DNA from: Agapanthus africanus
Taxonomy: Eukaryota; Streptophyta; Magnoliopsida; Asparagales; Amaryllidaceae
Assembly (NCBI GenBank): GCA_030015575.1
Contig: CM057337.1
Span: 334,190,583-334,254,582, forward strand
Reading direction: 5' to 3'
DNA: 64,000 nucleotides
Shown: in pieces, positions 1 to 12,456 of the stretch
How positions within the stretch are numbered: position 1 is the stretch's first letter
How the letters are laid out: each line of letters begins with the position of its first letter
Translations under genes and position numbers: made by a program
Notes under the pieces: generated by a model
Told to the model about the DNA's origin: nothing
What the model saw: the letters and a program-made list of their open reading frames with translations, nothing else
The model's database searches: none

Positions 1-1581
1 TCTCCTCCTTGGGTCTATCCTAGTGCGGAAAAGTAAATAATATACAAAAGGTGACAACTTCCGCAACCTGGAAGTGCCCCAATAAAAGAATATTACATAC
101 AAGTTTTTACATGAATGAAAATGAAAAACACTCATCTCACATAAAAACCCCCGGCTATTCAAACACGACGATCCAATATAACATATCCAGCAACACATAA
201 CATCACATGTCATCAATGTAAGTAAATATGCGCATCCCAATTGTCGTTGACATATAGCAACGAAACCGGCGATATCACATATTACACTTACGGTCACAGA
301 AAAGAAAGTGTAAAACTACAACAGTTGGAATCCGCAATCTCTTTAGACATCACATGCCTAATCAAATGAATTCCTTAGACATCGCATGCCTAACAATCAT
401 AAACCTCGCATTTTAGTCTCAAAATCGAAAACACTTTTCAATATCAAGTCGGGCAATTCAACAAGATTCCCGACATCCTGATCGAATGCTCGTCGCAAAC
501 TTTAGTAGGCGGCCGCACCCCCTGACGCCGTCGATGAAGTGCACCAAGGCGGAACACCGCTGCCGCGAGCACCCGAACGGATATTTTCGGCGACGGGGTT
601 CTCCTACAGTCACTTGGTCGGGGCTATGGAGCGAGGCTGTCTATTAAGTTTACCCGGCGAGTATCCGCGTACGCTACGTGATGGCGAAGGACTTTTGATC
701 ACATCAAAATTCCGTGGCAACCGATCAAGTGAGACTAAACTGCTATGTTTATAACTTTCATTCAGTTATCTCATAACTTATTATGAATTCCAATTATTGT
801 ATCACATTCCAGATAATTAGAAAATGTTAAACTTTCCGATCGAACATTCAAACACCCAAGTTTTCCCGATACAGATCAACACATGAAACAAGTCTAAAAA
901 CATTCAGTTCGTGCCTCAGTACCAACGGTCCAGCCGTAGAAGGGTCAAGCCAATGCCTCACATGTGGCACGTCGTACTGCCCCAAACCCTAAGGTTCAAA
1001 GGGCAGTTCAAGACGGTCACATAATCGAGTTAAGGTTTGTTGTCTTCTAGAGGGACCATCGCGTTACTTGCACTATTTAGAACGTCATTAAACTACGGAA
1101 AGATCCAACACTTGAAAATTTCCCGACAGGGGAAAAGTTGGGTATTTATATCCGGTCGAACTTTTTAACATATTCTAAAATATCCGGAAAGCCACATAGA
1201 AAAAATTAGACAATCCGATCGAAACACCGAGTCCCCAATACAACCCAGAAAACTCAACTCTTGAGTTCAGAAAAAAAAAATATCCCAGGAAAACCAGCAC
1301 TGCAAAATAGGAATTACTGTGCAAAATTCAATGGGAGAAGAGACAAAATGGCCGCGGAAGCGCCACATTAGCACGCTAATGCCGCGGTTCCGCCGCACTT
1401 TAGACAGATCATTAGGTAATTTTTGCACCGTAATTCTTAGAATTTCCTGCTGAATTTTCTGCATATTTTTAATCTGGAAAAAACCCAAATTTTGGAAAAA
1501 GTCCAGAGAGCAAATTTGTGTTAGGGTTTCGGTTTAATCGGACTTCTAACTTCGTCTACGCATCGCCTAAGTCTCTAGCTA
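1..1581 (-). mobile_element. Leader/internal part of a copia-type LTR element, cut by window edge
   Basis: This stretch lies directly inside the primer-binding site of the LTR at 1596-3773, so it is the start of the internal region of a - strand retrotransposon whose remainder lies left of the window. I find no gag or pol coding sequence in it; the short open frames match nothing I recognise. The segment around 600-690 (containing CTACAGTCACTTGGTCGGGG) recurs in diverged form at about 11100-11180 inside another - strand element, which supports common family membership. A pair of GC-rich palindromes sits at 1351-1396. Confidence 0.6.
1351..1396. repeat. Paired 16-bp GC-rich palindromes in retroelement leader
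   Basis: GCCGCGGAAGCGCCAC (1351-1366) and GCCGCGGTTCCGCCGC (1381-1396) are separated by 14 bp. The spacer ATTAGCACGCTAAT is itself an inverted repeat. The pair lies about 190-230 bp inside the primer-binding site of the - strand element. The same arrangement occurs at 41316-41362, 62196-62243 and 63794-63840. Function unknown. Confidence 0.6.
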
Positions 1582-1594
1582 GGCTCTGATACCA
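1582..1594 (-). other. Primer-binding site (initiator Met tRNA type)
   Basis: The reverse complement reads TGGTATCAGAGCC, the standard primer-binding sequence of many plant LTR retrotransposons. It abuts the TG end of the LTR that starts at 1596 with one base between, the same spacing as in the element at 38861. Confidence 0.85.
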
Positions 1595-1595
1595 C

Positions 1596-3773
1596 TGTAG
1601 GGTTCCTAGGCACACTAATGAGGTCTCACAAGGCATCAACCATGCCAATTTCAAATTTTACAAGTGCCGAGAAACCCTAATACGGATCGTTTACTAGATT
1701 TTAGGCGAAACAAATGCGAATAGTTAACAACTTAACTAAAAGAACGGAAATACAACCTTTGTAGATCCGGTTCTCCACCTCCATAGCTCCGCAATGAAGT
1801 CTCCTCGCTGTCCAAATCGAATCCCGGGCTCTAGCGTCGGCTTCATCGGAAAAATGGGCGGGCTAGGTCGTCGACTTCGATGCCGAAGATGATCTACGTC
1901 GAGGCATCACAAGATCAAGCTCCCACTTCACCAAGTCATGAAACTTGTGAAGAGGTAGAGGATGAAGAAATAGGAGGTGGGTTCACTTTAGAATTGGATT
2001 TCTCACTCATTTTCACAAGTTGCCATTGTTGATAGCAAGATTTTTCTTGAAGTGAAGAAGAAGAAGAAGAAGAAGCAAGAATATGATAAGTGTTAATCAA
2101 AAAAGAAAAGAAAATCAATACTTATCATATTCAAACCATGATTAGGTGTATAGAATAAACTAGGGTTAAGTGGAATGGTTAGGTTAAAGGAAAGAAACAA
2201 AATGGTCAACTTTTCAAACCTTCATGAACTTTCAATATAAAACAAAACTAGCAACCATTTTATTTCTTACCAAAATGAAATAAATAAATGAATAAATAAA
2301 TAAAAACCTTAACCATTTACATAACCAAGGTTTAAACCAAAACTACACCCAAGTGAGCATGTATCATCAAACATGATACAAACAAGTGCACAAAAGTATA
2401 TCGCATATACAAGTTGTGTACTTCAAGTGAGAAAATCCTTTTAAAGTGAACCAATACTAGTTAATGCAAAGTAATATATCAAATATATAATTATGCAATA
2501 AATCATCAAATCAACACTTGATTTAACGATCCGGTCATATCTCATATGACCGACTAATATCCAATGTATCGATTTATCGAATCAATCCTTGATTCGATAA
2601 CTAGGTTATATCGCATACAACCAGATCGCTACATTCATCGCGAGAATAGAATACGGTATCACATGCACGCATTATTCTCGGTCCCGCACATATCGCATAT
2701 GCGCTCCTATTTCGTTTCGCTTGAGCCAGGAAACCTCTGTGTACGACTCTAAAGACTCGTCAATACGCCGGCAGCAGGTGATGATCATATCAAACACCCA
2801 CAAGCCGCAAGCGGTCTGCTAAACGTAACGGCCACCCGGGTATTGAGCGATCAGAAGATCGACGAGCAAGCCCGCTCACACTCCTGTGAATCCAACCAGT
2901 AACACTTACCGTACAGTCCGGTCTCGTCGTCTGATATGTCGCATATCTCGCCTAGGGGTGGTAAACGTCAGACCCCAATAGCTCGATAAGTCGTGCAGAT
3001 ATGAAGTCTATAACAGTTCGAGAAACTACAGGTAACACTTACCAGTAAATCTCAGCAACCCTGGCCAGGGATTTCCGGTTATAGCCAATCGAACACATCG
3101 CAACATCAACTCCCTATACCGGGATAGACGAATCCCCTTCTATCGCTCATTGCCTCCATGTGATTCGGGACTGTACCCAAAAACCACCGTTTTGCACGCC
3201 CTCTTGGACGTGGTAAGGTGGAAATCAAAGCACAGTGGGAACCACACAAGACTCTATGACGATCTTGGGTCAACAGACTACTCTGTACCAGTGTCACCAG
3301 AGAACTGCCATCTGACGTAAGGTATAATACCATCTGGGAGTTCTCGGCGAGTCCGTCCAGTGTACCCAGTCTCCACTGAGCACCCGTATATCATCTCTGA
3401 TGTCAAACACCAATGGATATGGGATCATCCATCGCCCATCTGTATGGGTCGAGAAGGTATACGCTAGTCTACTCTGGTATATCGATGCCCCGTCTCGATA
3501 CACCTACGACTAGGGACCTTGAAGGATGTACTTATGGACTACCATGTCCCCACTAGTATGATCCGCATCATAGTCCAGGTAGTCAAGTACGCATCCTAAG
3601 GGCTTTACCAACATGTAACAGAGAGACAATCAATGTACACGTTAAGGTAAAGAGTAACCAGATAGCATACTATCATGTCGAGCAAGAAAGTCCTCCCTAT
3701 ATATGTCCCAGCATCCACTACAATATACATCCAATATACAGTAATGGCCTCTAGGGCATACATATAACTAACA
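1596..3773 (-). mobile_element. 5' LTR of a - strand copia-type element (~2.2 kb)
   Basis: Bounded by TG at 1596 next to a primer-binding site and by CA at 3773. Read on the - strand it begins TGTTAGTTATATGTATGCCC and includes CTAGAGGCCATTACTG, a start shared in diverged form with the LTRs beginning at 5791 and 13818 (-) and 9070 (+). The ORFs inside do not match any domain and are not conserved between copies. The LTR should supply the element promoter and polyadenylation signal. Confidence 0.8.
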
Positions 3774-3778
3774 CCCGG

Positions 3779-5791
3779 TGCTTGCGGGGAGGTGGAAAAC
3801 GGAATAAAAATCGGATTTTTATCATGCTAGGCAACATGGACTGACAAAAGAAGGATCTTTACTAAACAAAACTAGCTAAAAGCTAACTAGAAATTAGCCA
3901 CAAGGAAGAATGGTTATACCTAGGGCTTTATGTCCTTCTCTCCTTGCTCCTTGGAGTGTAAGAAAGAGATCGCCTTCTCGAGTCGAAGAAGGATCCACCC
4001 GAAAGCCTCAACCTTTGGCTTCAACTTCAAGCTAGAAGTAACTAAGGTGCTAGAAGTGTTAATCCTAGAACCCTAGATGAGAGTAGAGATTATCTAGAAG
4101 AGGTTTTCTCTCAAGCTCAAGTGTTTCTCAACACATAAGAGGGGAGAGCTTGAGGAAGAGGAAGAGCAAAAGAGAGAAAGTATATGATAGAAAAATGAGA
4201 GAATAATAAGCCATTCTCACATATATGTGTGAATTATAAAAATAGATAATTAGCTAGATAATTGTCATGGTTAATCAAGACTTGACCATTATCATTTCAC
4301 ATTTAATGAAAATTGCAAGGATCAAAGAGCATCTTTTATATGGAATGATGATGGTCAACATGTCAACTAAGGTCAACAAGTCAAGTATGGTCAAAATGTC
4401 AACAACCCTAACCATGCACAAATATATATAGCTAATATCAATTAATTATAATACACACATAAGCATTAGGATTAATAAAATGACAATGGTCATTAACCCT
4501 AATCAAAGTCCTCTTCCTCTGTCTCAATCAACTGTGCATACGCACCCGCATTCGTGATCCGAGGAACACGAATACAAAGAGATAAAACCAATCCCAAAAC
4601 ATATACTAGGATCTGGCTTAAACCAAAGCCCACTAGTATAAGCTGTCCGGACAGCAAACGTGCATAAGTGCGCGGATGTGAACGAACCCTGTCGCAAAAC
4701 CATACGACCTCTACTCATTTTGCCTAAAGGCGAATAGCTCTCTGTGTGGGACTCTAAAGACTCGACACTACGCTGGCAGTGGGTTTAACCACAGACCGCA
4801 AGCGGCACTAGCTGTACGTAACGGTCCCCAGGTAGATGCCGATAAGAAGACTGACGAGGTGAACCCATCTGAACTCCTACTGAGACTGTATGTGACAGTC
4901 TCCGTACAGTCCGGTCTGTTCGTCTGATACATCGCATGGCGGGCCTAGGGGGGCGGTGAACGTCAGTCCCCTAATAGCGGTACAAGTCGTGTCGAAGTGT
5001 AGCCCAGAACACCCTGAGATAACACTGGAAACCTACCAGTATATCTCGCTTGCCCTGGTCAGGGACTACTCGTGTAATGGCTCTCCTAGACACAGCGCGA
5101 TGTCAACCCCCAATACCGGGAGAGACGAATCCTGTCTAACCGTCACTGCCTCCAAGTGCTTCGGGACTGCACCCAACTACTACCTGTTTGCACGACTCCT
5201 TTGAGCCGTGGTAGGGTAGTAATCAAAGTACAGTGGGAACACACTCGAGGCGAAGTGACAGTGTCAAGTCAGCGGACTAAGATGTACTCATGTCACCTGG
5301 GAACTGATAACTGACGATAGGTATAATACCAACCAACAGTTCCCGACGAGTCCTGTCCAGTATACTCGTAACCTAACGAGCACCCGCATACTATCTCAAG
5401 TACGACGTACTAACGGCTGTGGGACAGACCGTCTCCTACGCTGGGATGAGAAGCGCATACGCTAGTCTACTCCGGAGTATCGATGTCCTGTCTCGATAGT
5501 CCAACGACTAGGGACCTGTATAAGGATGTGCTTATGGATTACCCAACCCCCACGAGTGTGAGCGCCATCACAACGCTGGTAATCAAGCAAAGATCCTAAG
5601 GGCTCTACTAATATGTATATAAGCGATATGCTAAAAGAAACACATGCACATATTAAAACAGAGACAAACCAAGTAGCATACTACCATTTCGAGCAAGATT
5701 GTATATACAACTGTGAATATCCCAAGCTTCCATCAAGTAATATACATACTAGTATGATACAGTAATGGCCTCTAGGGCATATACACTAACA
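3779..5791 (-). mobile_element. Solo or truncated copia-type LTR
   Basis: The right end (CTAACA at 5791) is the reverse complement of the same LTR start seen at 3773 and 13818, and the interior carries the family's conserved blocks (for example CTCTAGGGCATA and ACTCTAAAGACTCG). The left end is placed at TG 3779 because the sequence there resembles other LTR ends of the family, but no primer-binding site follows, only CCCGG and then the preceding LTR. The flanking 5-mers (CCGGG/CCCGG left, GAAAT right) do not match, so this is either a solo LTR whose flank was disturbed or a truncated element. Confidence 0.6.
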
Positions 5792-5971
5792 GAAATCCAC
5801 CAAGCTGAGAGGTGGAATCAAGAAGGTAAAGGGGAAAGACAAATCCAAAGTTACGGAGTCGGGAAAAGGAGAATGTTTTTATTGCAAGAAGACGGGACAC
5901 TAGAAGCGGAACTGTACTGAGTACCTTGGTCTCATGAAAAGGAAGCATGGTGATGCTTAAGCTTCAGGTGT
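5792..5971 (+). pseudogene. Gag C-terminal remnant with broken CCHC zinc knuckle
   Basis: A lysine-rich stretch leads into a C-x2-C-x4-H-x4-C zinc knuckle (codons 5874-5915: Cys, Cys, His and Cys all present), as in copia Gag nucleocapsid regions. The codon after the His is TAG (5901-5903), so the reading frame is broken in the knuckle. The 5' part of gag, the leader and the 5' LTR are absent; the - strand LTR ending at 5791 sits where they should be. Confidence 0.7.
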
Positions 5972-6544
5972 GTGTTCGTAACTGAAAACTGTTTTTGTAT
6001 AAACTCTGCTTCCTGGGTAATGGATACCAGTTCGGGTTCTCATATCTACAATTCTGTGCAGGGGCTAAGAAATAGCAAAGTTTTGAAGACCGGTGATCAT
6101 ACTCTCCGATTTGGAAATGGTTCCAATGTACATGCAGTTTCAGTGGAAAAGTATCATCTGGGGTTGCCATCGGGTTGTATATTGGTTTTGAACCCATGTT
6201 ATTTTGTACCAAGTATGCTTTGTAATATTATATCCGTTTCTTTGTTGGACAATGAAGGAGATCATTTTATATTGCAGCACAATGTTATGAACATTAAACT
6301 GAATCAAGAGTTGATTGGTTGTGGTACACTTAATAACGGGATATACGTCCTTAATCAACACATAGTTTTCAATATACAACACACAAACAAAAGAAAATTT
6401 TCAGATATAAATGAAGCTTTTTTTTGGCATTGTAGACTTGGTCATATTAATGAAACATGACTAAACAAGCTTCATAAAGATGGATATTTAGATTCTTTTG
6501 AGTATAAATCTTATGCGACTTGTCGGTCTTGTATCAAAGGGAAA
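5972..6544 (+). pseudogene. Copia protease and integrase zinc-finger region, decayed
   Basis: The open part to 6460 encodes a retroviral-type aspartic protease segment with WVMDTSSGSH (active-site D-T/S-x-G-like motif) followed by the pre-integrase segment with HCRLGHI. A TGA at 6458-6460 interrupts it. The frame then continues in phase with the Cys-x2-Cys half of the HHCC finger (CRSCIKGK) before the integrase core. In the family this region matures the polyprotein and helps integrase bind DNA. It is non-functional here because of the stop. Confidence 0.8.
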
Positions 6545-7552
6545 ATGACCAAAACTCCGTTTACTGGACACGGAGAAAGAGCTACTGAGCTCTTGGGCCT
6601 CATACATAGTGATGTATGTGGGCCTATGTCTACACATGCGAGAGGCGGTTTTTCTTACTTCATAACTTTTACTGATGATTTCTCAAGATTCGGTCATGTG
6701 TTTTTAATAAAGCATAAGTCTGAAGCTTTCGAGAAATTCAAGGAGTACAAACTTGAAGTAGAAAAACAAACTGGAATGAGCATCAAGATACTTCGATCAG
6801 ATCGAGGTGGAGAATATCTTAGTACAGAGTTTTCGAACATCCTAAAAGAGAATGGGATTCTCTCTCAGCTCACTCCCCCTTACACACCACAGCATAACGG
6901 TGTGTCAGAGTGGCGGAATCGAACCCTATTAGATATGGTACGATCCATGATGAGTGATGCTGAGTTACCCCTCTCCTTTTGGGGGCATGCATTGGAGACT
7001 GCAGCTTTTTTATTGAACAGGGTTCCGACCAAGACCGTGTCTACCACTCCATATGAGATATGGTATGGGAAGAGACCATCTCTTGAGCGAGTTAAGATTT
7101 GGGGTTGTCCGGCTTTTGTCAAAAAGCAGAATCCGGACAAACTCGAGACACGATCAGTCAAGTGTGTATTTGTGGGATATCCAAAAGATTCATATGGATA
7201 TCTTTTCTACCACCAGGAGGACCAAAGGGTGTTTGTTTCTCGAAATGCCACATTTTTAGAAAATGAGATTTTTCCAAATGATACTGATGGCAATGTGGTA
7301 GATCTAGAAGAGATTCTAGAGACACAAGTTACAAATGATGACTTGGTTCAACCTGAAGTTGCAACAGAACTTAATGAACCTCAGCCACTCCGTAGATCTG
7401 GTAGGACTTCTCGCCCACCGGAAAGATACTACGGTTTTCTCGTTGATGGCGATGGAGAAGACTGCATCATGGATGATGATGACCCTACCAGTTTTCAGCA
7501 AGGTATCATGAATGATGACTCTGTGAAGTGGTTTGGATGCCATGAAATCTGA
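6545..7552 (+). pseudogene. Copia integrase core and C-terminus
   Basis: A 335-residue open stretch. It opens with the end of the zinc-finger region, then the rve core: HSDVCGP (first Asp), LRSDRGGEYL (second Asp), and PQHNGVSEWRNRTLLDM (catalytic Glu region). After this comes the copia-typical segment WGCPAFVK...FVGYPKDSYGYLFY and the linker LRRSGRTSRPPERY that precedes reverse transcriptase. The order protease-integrase-RT defines Ty1/copia. It is the best preserved domain of this element but has no start of its own and is part of a broken polyprotein. Confidence 0.9.
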
Positions 7553-8440
7553 AATGGAGTCTATGTACACCAACAAAGTATGGACTTTGGATGTTGACCC
7601 TCTGGGGTAAAACCCGTAGGGTGTAAATGGATCTTTAAGAGAAAGATCGGTGTAGATGGGCAGGTGGAGACCTATAAGGCAAGGCTTGTGGCGAAAGAAT
7701 TTAGACAAAGACCAGAACTGGACTATGACGAAACCTTTTCTCTTGTGGCCATGCTTAAATCCATTCGGATCCTACATGCTATTGCTGCTCACTGCGACTA
7801 TGAAATCTGGCAGATAGACGTTAAAACTGCTCTTCTAAATGGTAATTTAGAAGAATGCATTTATATGGATCAGCCATAGGGCTTCATTGATAGTGGGAGC
7901 AGCGGGAAAGTATGTAGGCTGCTTAAATCCATTTATAGATTAAAGCAGGCATCACGGAGTTGGAACATCTGTTTTGATGATGTTATCAAAGAGTTTGATT
8001 TCGTCAAAAATTCAGATGAACCTTGAGTTTATAAGAAGATTGTAGGAAGTACCGTCACATTCTTCGTATTATACGTGGATGACATTCTTCTGATAGGAAA
8101 TGACGTTCCTATGCTACAATCGGTCGAACTGTTCTAATCACAAAGGTTCTCCATGAAGGACCTGGGTGATGCCTTGTACATATTGGGCATGAAGATCTAT
8201 AGGGATAGATCTAAAAGGTTGTTGGGATTATCCCAAACCAGGTACATCAACACCATCCTAAATAGGTTTAGTATGGAAGACTCCAAGCGGGGTTCCTTAC
8301 CCTCTAGTCATGGAGTCACTCTTTCCAAGGACTTTTGCCCAAACACTGATGAAGAGAGAGCTCGCATGAGCATTATACCCTACGCTTCTGCTGTAGGATC
8401 TATAATGTATGCGATGTTATGTACGCCCTAATGTAGCTTA
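7553..8440 (+). pseudogene. Copia reverse transcriptase, frameshifted and with stops
   Basis: Recognisable RT blocks are spread over changing frames: KWIFKRKIGVDGQ, YKARLVAKEF, DVKTALLNGNLEE, SIYRLKQASRSW, and the catalytic YVDD (codons 8072-8083) in LYVDDILLIGN. The conserved KDLGDALYILGMKI block follows, downstream of 8153. Stops occur, for example, at 7877-7879 and just upstream of 8153, and at least one frameshift lies near 7600. This is the polymerase that copies element RNA into DNA in family members; it is dead here. Confidence 0.88.
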
Positions 8441-9055
8441 TGCACTGGGTGTAGTAAGCAGGTATCAATCCAACCCAGGGGAGAATCACTAGACAGCTGT
8501 GAAGAACATTCTTAAGTACTTGCGAAGGACTAAAGAAATGTTCTTGGTGTATGGTAACGGAGATCTCCAAATGGAGGCCTTTACAGATTCGAGCTTCCAG
8601 AGTGATAAGGATGACAGTAAATCTATCTCAGGGTTTGTCTTTACCCTCATGGAGGGGCGGTGTGTTGGAAGAGTTCCAAACAGGATATCGTTGCAGACTC
8701 CATGATGGAAGCTGAGTATATTGCTACAAATGATACTGCCAAGGAAGCCGTCTGGATGAGGAAGTTCATCTCGGAGTTAGGAGTAGTTCCGACCATTATT
8801 GATCCAATACCATTGTATTGTGATAATAATGGGGCTATGTCATTGGCCAAAGAGCCCAGGTCCCATCAGCAATCCAGACACATACTCAGGCGATATCATC
8901 TGATCCGGAAGATAGTTGATCGCCGCGAGATCGAGATTCGGAGAGTAGATACAAAAGATAACACCGCGGATCCGCTCACCAAGGCCCTCCCTCTGCCGCA
9001 TCATGAGCGACTTTTTGAGATGTTGGGTATGAGATACGCCAATAATTGGCCTTAG
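8441..9055 (+). pseudogene. Copia RNase H remnant
   Basis: Family blocks are visible in two frames: FTDSSFQSDKDDSKSISGFV (8499-8705 frame), then EAEYIATNDTAKEAVWMRKF, LYCDNNGAMSLAKEP and DPLTKALP (8660-9055 frame). These are the RNase H Asp/Glu motifs of copia polymerases. A frame change near 8660 separates them. The stop at 9053-9055 is followed closely by the polypurine tract and LTR, the normal end of the internal region. Confidence 0.88.
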
Positions 9056-9058
9056 TGC

Positions 9059-9069
9059 AAGTGGGAGAT
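9059..9069 (+). other. Polypurine tract
   Basis: AAGTGGGAGAT immediately precedes the LTR start TGTTGGATAT. The identical purine-rich string precedes the 3' LTR at 46831, supporting use as the plus-strand primer and relating the two elements. Confidence 0.75.
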
Positions 9070-9120
9070 TGTTGGATATACCTATGCTCTAGAGGCCATT
9101 ATATGATAGTGTATGTACCG

Positions 9121-9160
<40 letters not shown>

Positions 9161-10972
9161 TCAGGGGACATTCTTGCTCGACATGATAGTATACTATCCG
9201 GTTGCACTTTTTTCTTGACATGTTCATTTGATCATGCTTTCATTCATTTGGTACATGTTGATATAGCCCTTAGGATATGCAGGACTACTGAGATTATGAT
9301 GCGGATCATACTAGTGGGACATGTGTAATCTATGAGCATATCCTTGAAATGTTCCTAATCGTGGGTGTATCGAGACGGGGCATCGATATCACCAGAGTAA
9401 ACTAGCGTATACGTTGCTTGTCCCATATGATGGGCGATGGAAGATCCCATATCCATTGGTGTGGTGACACCAAAGACTGTATACGGGTGCTCAGTGAGAT
9501 TGGGTACACTGAACGGACTCGCCGAGAACTCCTATGTAGTATTATATCTATCGTCGGATAGCAATTCTCAGGTGACACTGGTACAGGTTAGTCTGTAGAC
9601 CCAAGATCGTCATAGAGTCTTGTATGCCTCCCACTGTACTTTGATCTCTACCCTACCACGGCTCTACTGAGTCGTGCAAACAAGTGGATTTTGGGTACAG
9701 TCTCGAGGCACATGGAGGCAATGAATGATAGGAGGGGTTTCGTCTCTCTCGGTATTGGGGGTTGATGTTGCACCATGTACGATTGGCTATAACAGGAAGT
9801 CCCTGGCCAGGGCTGCTGAGATTTACTGATAAGTGTTATCAGTAGTTTCTCGATCTGTTATGAGCCATATACCGGTATGACTTATTGGGTTATTGGGGTC
9901 GACGATACCATCCCTAGACTCACATATGCAGCATATGTGATGAAGAGACCGTACTGTACGGTAAGTGTTACCAGTTGGCTCGACGGGAGTTTTAGCAGGT
10001 TTACTTGTGTTTCTTCTGATCGCTCAATACCTAGGAGCCATTACGTACAGCTTGTGCCACTGACGGTTTGTAGGCATGTGATGTGATCTCTGCCTATGCT
10101 AGCGTATTGACGAGTCTTAGAGTCCCACAAAGGGCTCTCCTAGCTCAGGCGAAAAGATGTGGGGTGCATATGAGATATGCGCGGGAGCTTGATTAAATGT
10201 GTGTATTGGATACCGTATTTTAATCGGGCGTTTACTATTGGACGGGTCGTATGTGATATGACCGGGTTATTAAATCAAGTGTTGATTTAATATTAAATCC
10301 ATTAGCTCATTTATTAAAACCTATTTCTTTATGATGCATGCATGAGTGTATGTATATATTGATATAGATGCAACCATGCAAACATACACGTGTCATGGTT
10401 GATGATACATTGGTGGTGGCAATGCAAGACTTACATGGTTACATATGTGTATATTTTGTTTGTTTGAGAAAAGCAAAAATAGGATTAATACCATGGTTTA
10501 ATTACCCATGGTTTTAGCCCATGGTTTCGCTTAAACTCAAGTTACAAAATATCTAGATATTTTGTAACCATAGTTTAGCATGGCATGACTCTAGCTTACT
10601 CTCTTGAGTTTAGTTAGAGTTATTCATTATTCTCTTGAGTCAAGCTTGAGCCATCTCCTTCTTCCTCTCTCTCCTCAAAGCTCTCTAGGGTTTAAAAAAG
10701 AAAGAGAAGAAATTAAATAGAAAGGTTTTTTAAGTGAGATCCAAACCCACATCACCATTCTACTTTAGTATAGCCCGCTAGTGTGGAGTGTTTGCTTCAT
10801 CTTCATCCTTGATCAAGTGAAGCTTGGAGCTTGGTGCAAAGGGACTTCGTGGTGGATCATCGTGGACGCGGAAGGATATAAGCCAACCGGTTCAAACCCT
10901 ACACGATCTAAGGAGTCAAGGAGGAGGCCTATAAAGGTTGTATTTCTCCCCACTTAGTGTTAGACACTTGCA
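9070..10972 (+). mobile_element. 3' LTR of the + strand copia element (~1.9 kb)
   Basis: Starts TGTTGGATATACC after the polypurine tract and contains the family block CTAGAGGCCATTA. A (GT)n run lies at about 9123-9158. I place its end at CA 10972 (CACTTGCA), by analogy with the CACTTACA end of the 38861 element; this end is tentative because the next sequence belongs to a - strand element. The 5' LTR is missing. Confidence 0.75.
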
Positions 10973-11706
10973 GTATATGATACTAGCATATTGTTACTCT
11001 ATTTTTCTAGTTCGATTCATGGCTGGATTGTTTAACACCCTCTTAAATTTTTGTTATAGCATGTGTGATGCTACCCTAAACCTAGGCATGGTGCTAAAGA
11101 ATCCCTACAGTCACTTGGTTGGGGCTTTGGGACGTGGCTATCTAGTAGTGTTATCCGGCGAGTGTTTGCGTACTATACGAGATTGCGACGGAGTTTTGAT
11201 CCTAATCAAAACTCCGTAGCAATCGATCAACTGAGACTAAAACGCTAGATTTACAAATAACAAACTAGTTTTCACAAAACTAATTTAATGTGGATTCCGA
11301 ATATTGTATCACATATAAAACTTAAACCCGAAACGATGTTAAAATTGTAACTACGAAATACTCCGAATTGCCCTAACAGAAAAGATAACATCACATGCAA
11401 TTTGAGCAAAACAAACATAACCTGAAACCCCAAAACCAAGCTACAAGAACACCAAAAAAATACGAAACCAAAAAATGAAAATTAGGCCGGCCGGGCCGGG
11501 CATATCAAGCTTTTCACCGGCCAAAATGTTGAATCATGGTCTCGTTTTTCTTGAGTGTTCTAGTTACATCACATGTAACATTCTACACTTGTTTAAAAAA
11601 AATTCAGAGGGCTTTAAAATTCGACAGAAACTAGGGTTTCATTATGACTGTTTCAGAGTTGTCTCGTTTTCGTAATTCTACAAGTATCATCTAATGCTCT
11701 AGTTTT
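10973..11706 (-). mobile_element. Leader fragment of a second - strand copia-type element
   Basis: Lies inside the primer-binding site at 11707-11719. No coding domain seen. It shares diverged blocks with 500-760. A GC-rich palindromic cluster (GGCCGGCCGGGCCGGGC at about 11486-11502 and CCGGCC near 11518) lies about 190-220 bp from the primer-binding site, the same position as the palindrome pairs in related elements. The element is truncated on the left where the + strand LTR ends. Confidence 0.55.
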
Positions 11707-11719
11707 GGCTCTGATACCA
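11707..11719 (-). other. Primer-binding site (initiator Met tRNA type)
   Basis: GGCTCTGATACCA on the + strand, i.e. TGGTATCAGAGCC on the - strand, directly next to the TG of the LTR at 11720. Confidence 0.85.
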
Positions 11720-12421
11720 TGAAAGTGTATTCTAGCACTACCACTGGGTTTTAACTGGCAACAAGCATGCAATTTTAAAAAATTCTTGGTGTTAAGCTAC
11801 ACTAACTTAGAATCTAACTAGAGTATTAGGGTTTAACATGATATTAAACAAGATCTATGCTAAGTGATGGAACTACAACTTTTGTAGACCAAGTCCTTCT
11901 CTTCTCAAGCTCCGGATAGTAGTCCCTACGACTCCTCGTAGCTCCACTTGAAGAAGGAACAAGCTTGCTCCGCGACCTTCGTGTCGAAAATAATCCACCC
12001 GAAGTTTCTCTAGGTCAAGCTGCCTCTTCACTAATCTAGTATTAGTGAAGTAAACAACCTAGTCTAAAGTGCTAATCTAGACTAGGATAATGAAGTATGA
12101 TGTTTATCTCACTAAGAAAAACTCTAAAGTCCTAGGGTTCACAACACATGTGAGGGTTAGGGATTTGAGGAGGAAGAAGATGAAAAGAGCAAGAGAGTGT
12201 GCGAAATGAGCTCAAGAAAAAAAAACAAGTCAAGAATGGCTTCTCTTTTCACCTCACTTATTGAAGCATCCAATATTATCAAATAATATATTAGAACCAT
12301 ACTTCAATAGTGATAACAAATGAATAAACTAAAGAAAAAGTCACGCCTCACCCATTTCACAAATATCTCTCATTTTCCACCTCATCTTTTCTATTTTCTT
12401 AAAATAGAAAATCCAATATCA

Positions 12422-12456
<35 letters not shown>

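Noticed and set aside
2040-2080. (GAA)n run coding poly-Ser on the - strand
   Set aside because: Microsatellite within an LTR; the 60-residue ORF over it is not a gene.
5972-9055. Active autonomous copia element
   Set aside because: Stops in the zinc knuckle, finger, RT and RNase H and several frameshifts; the 5' LTR and most of gag are missing.
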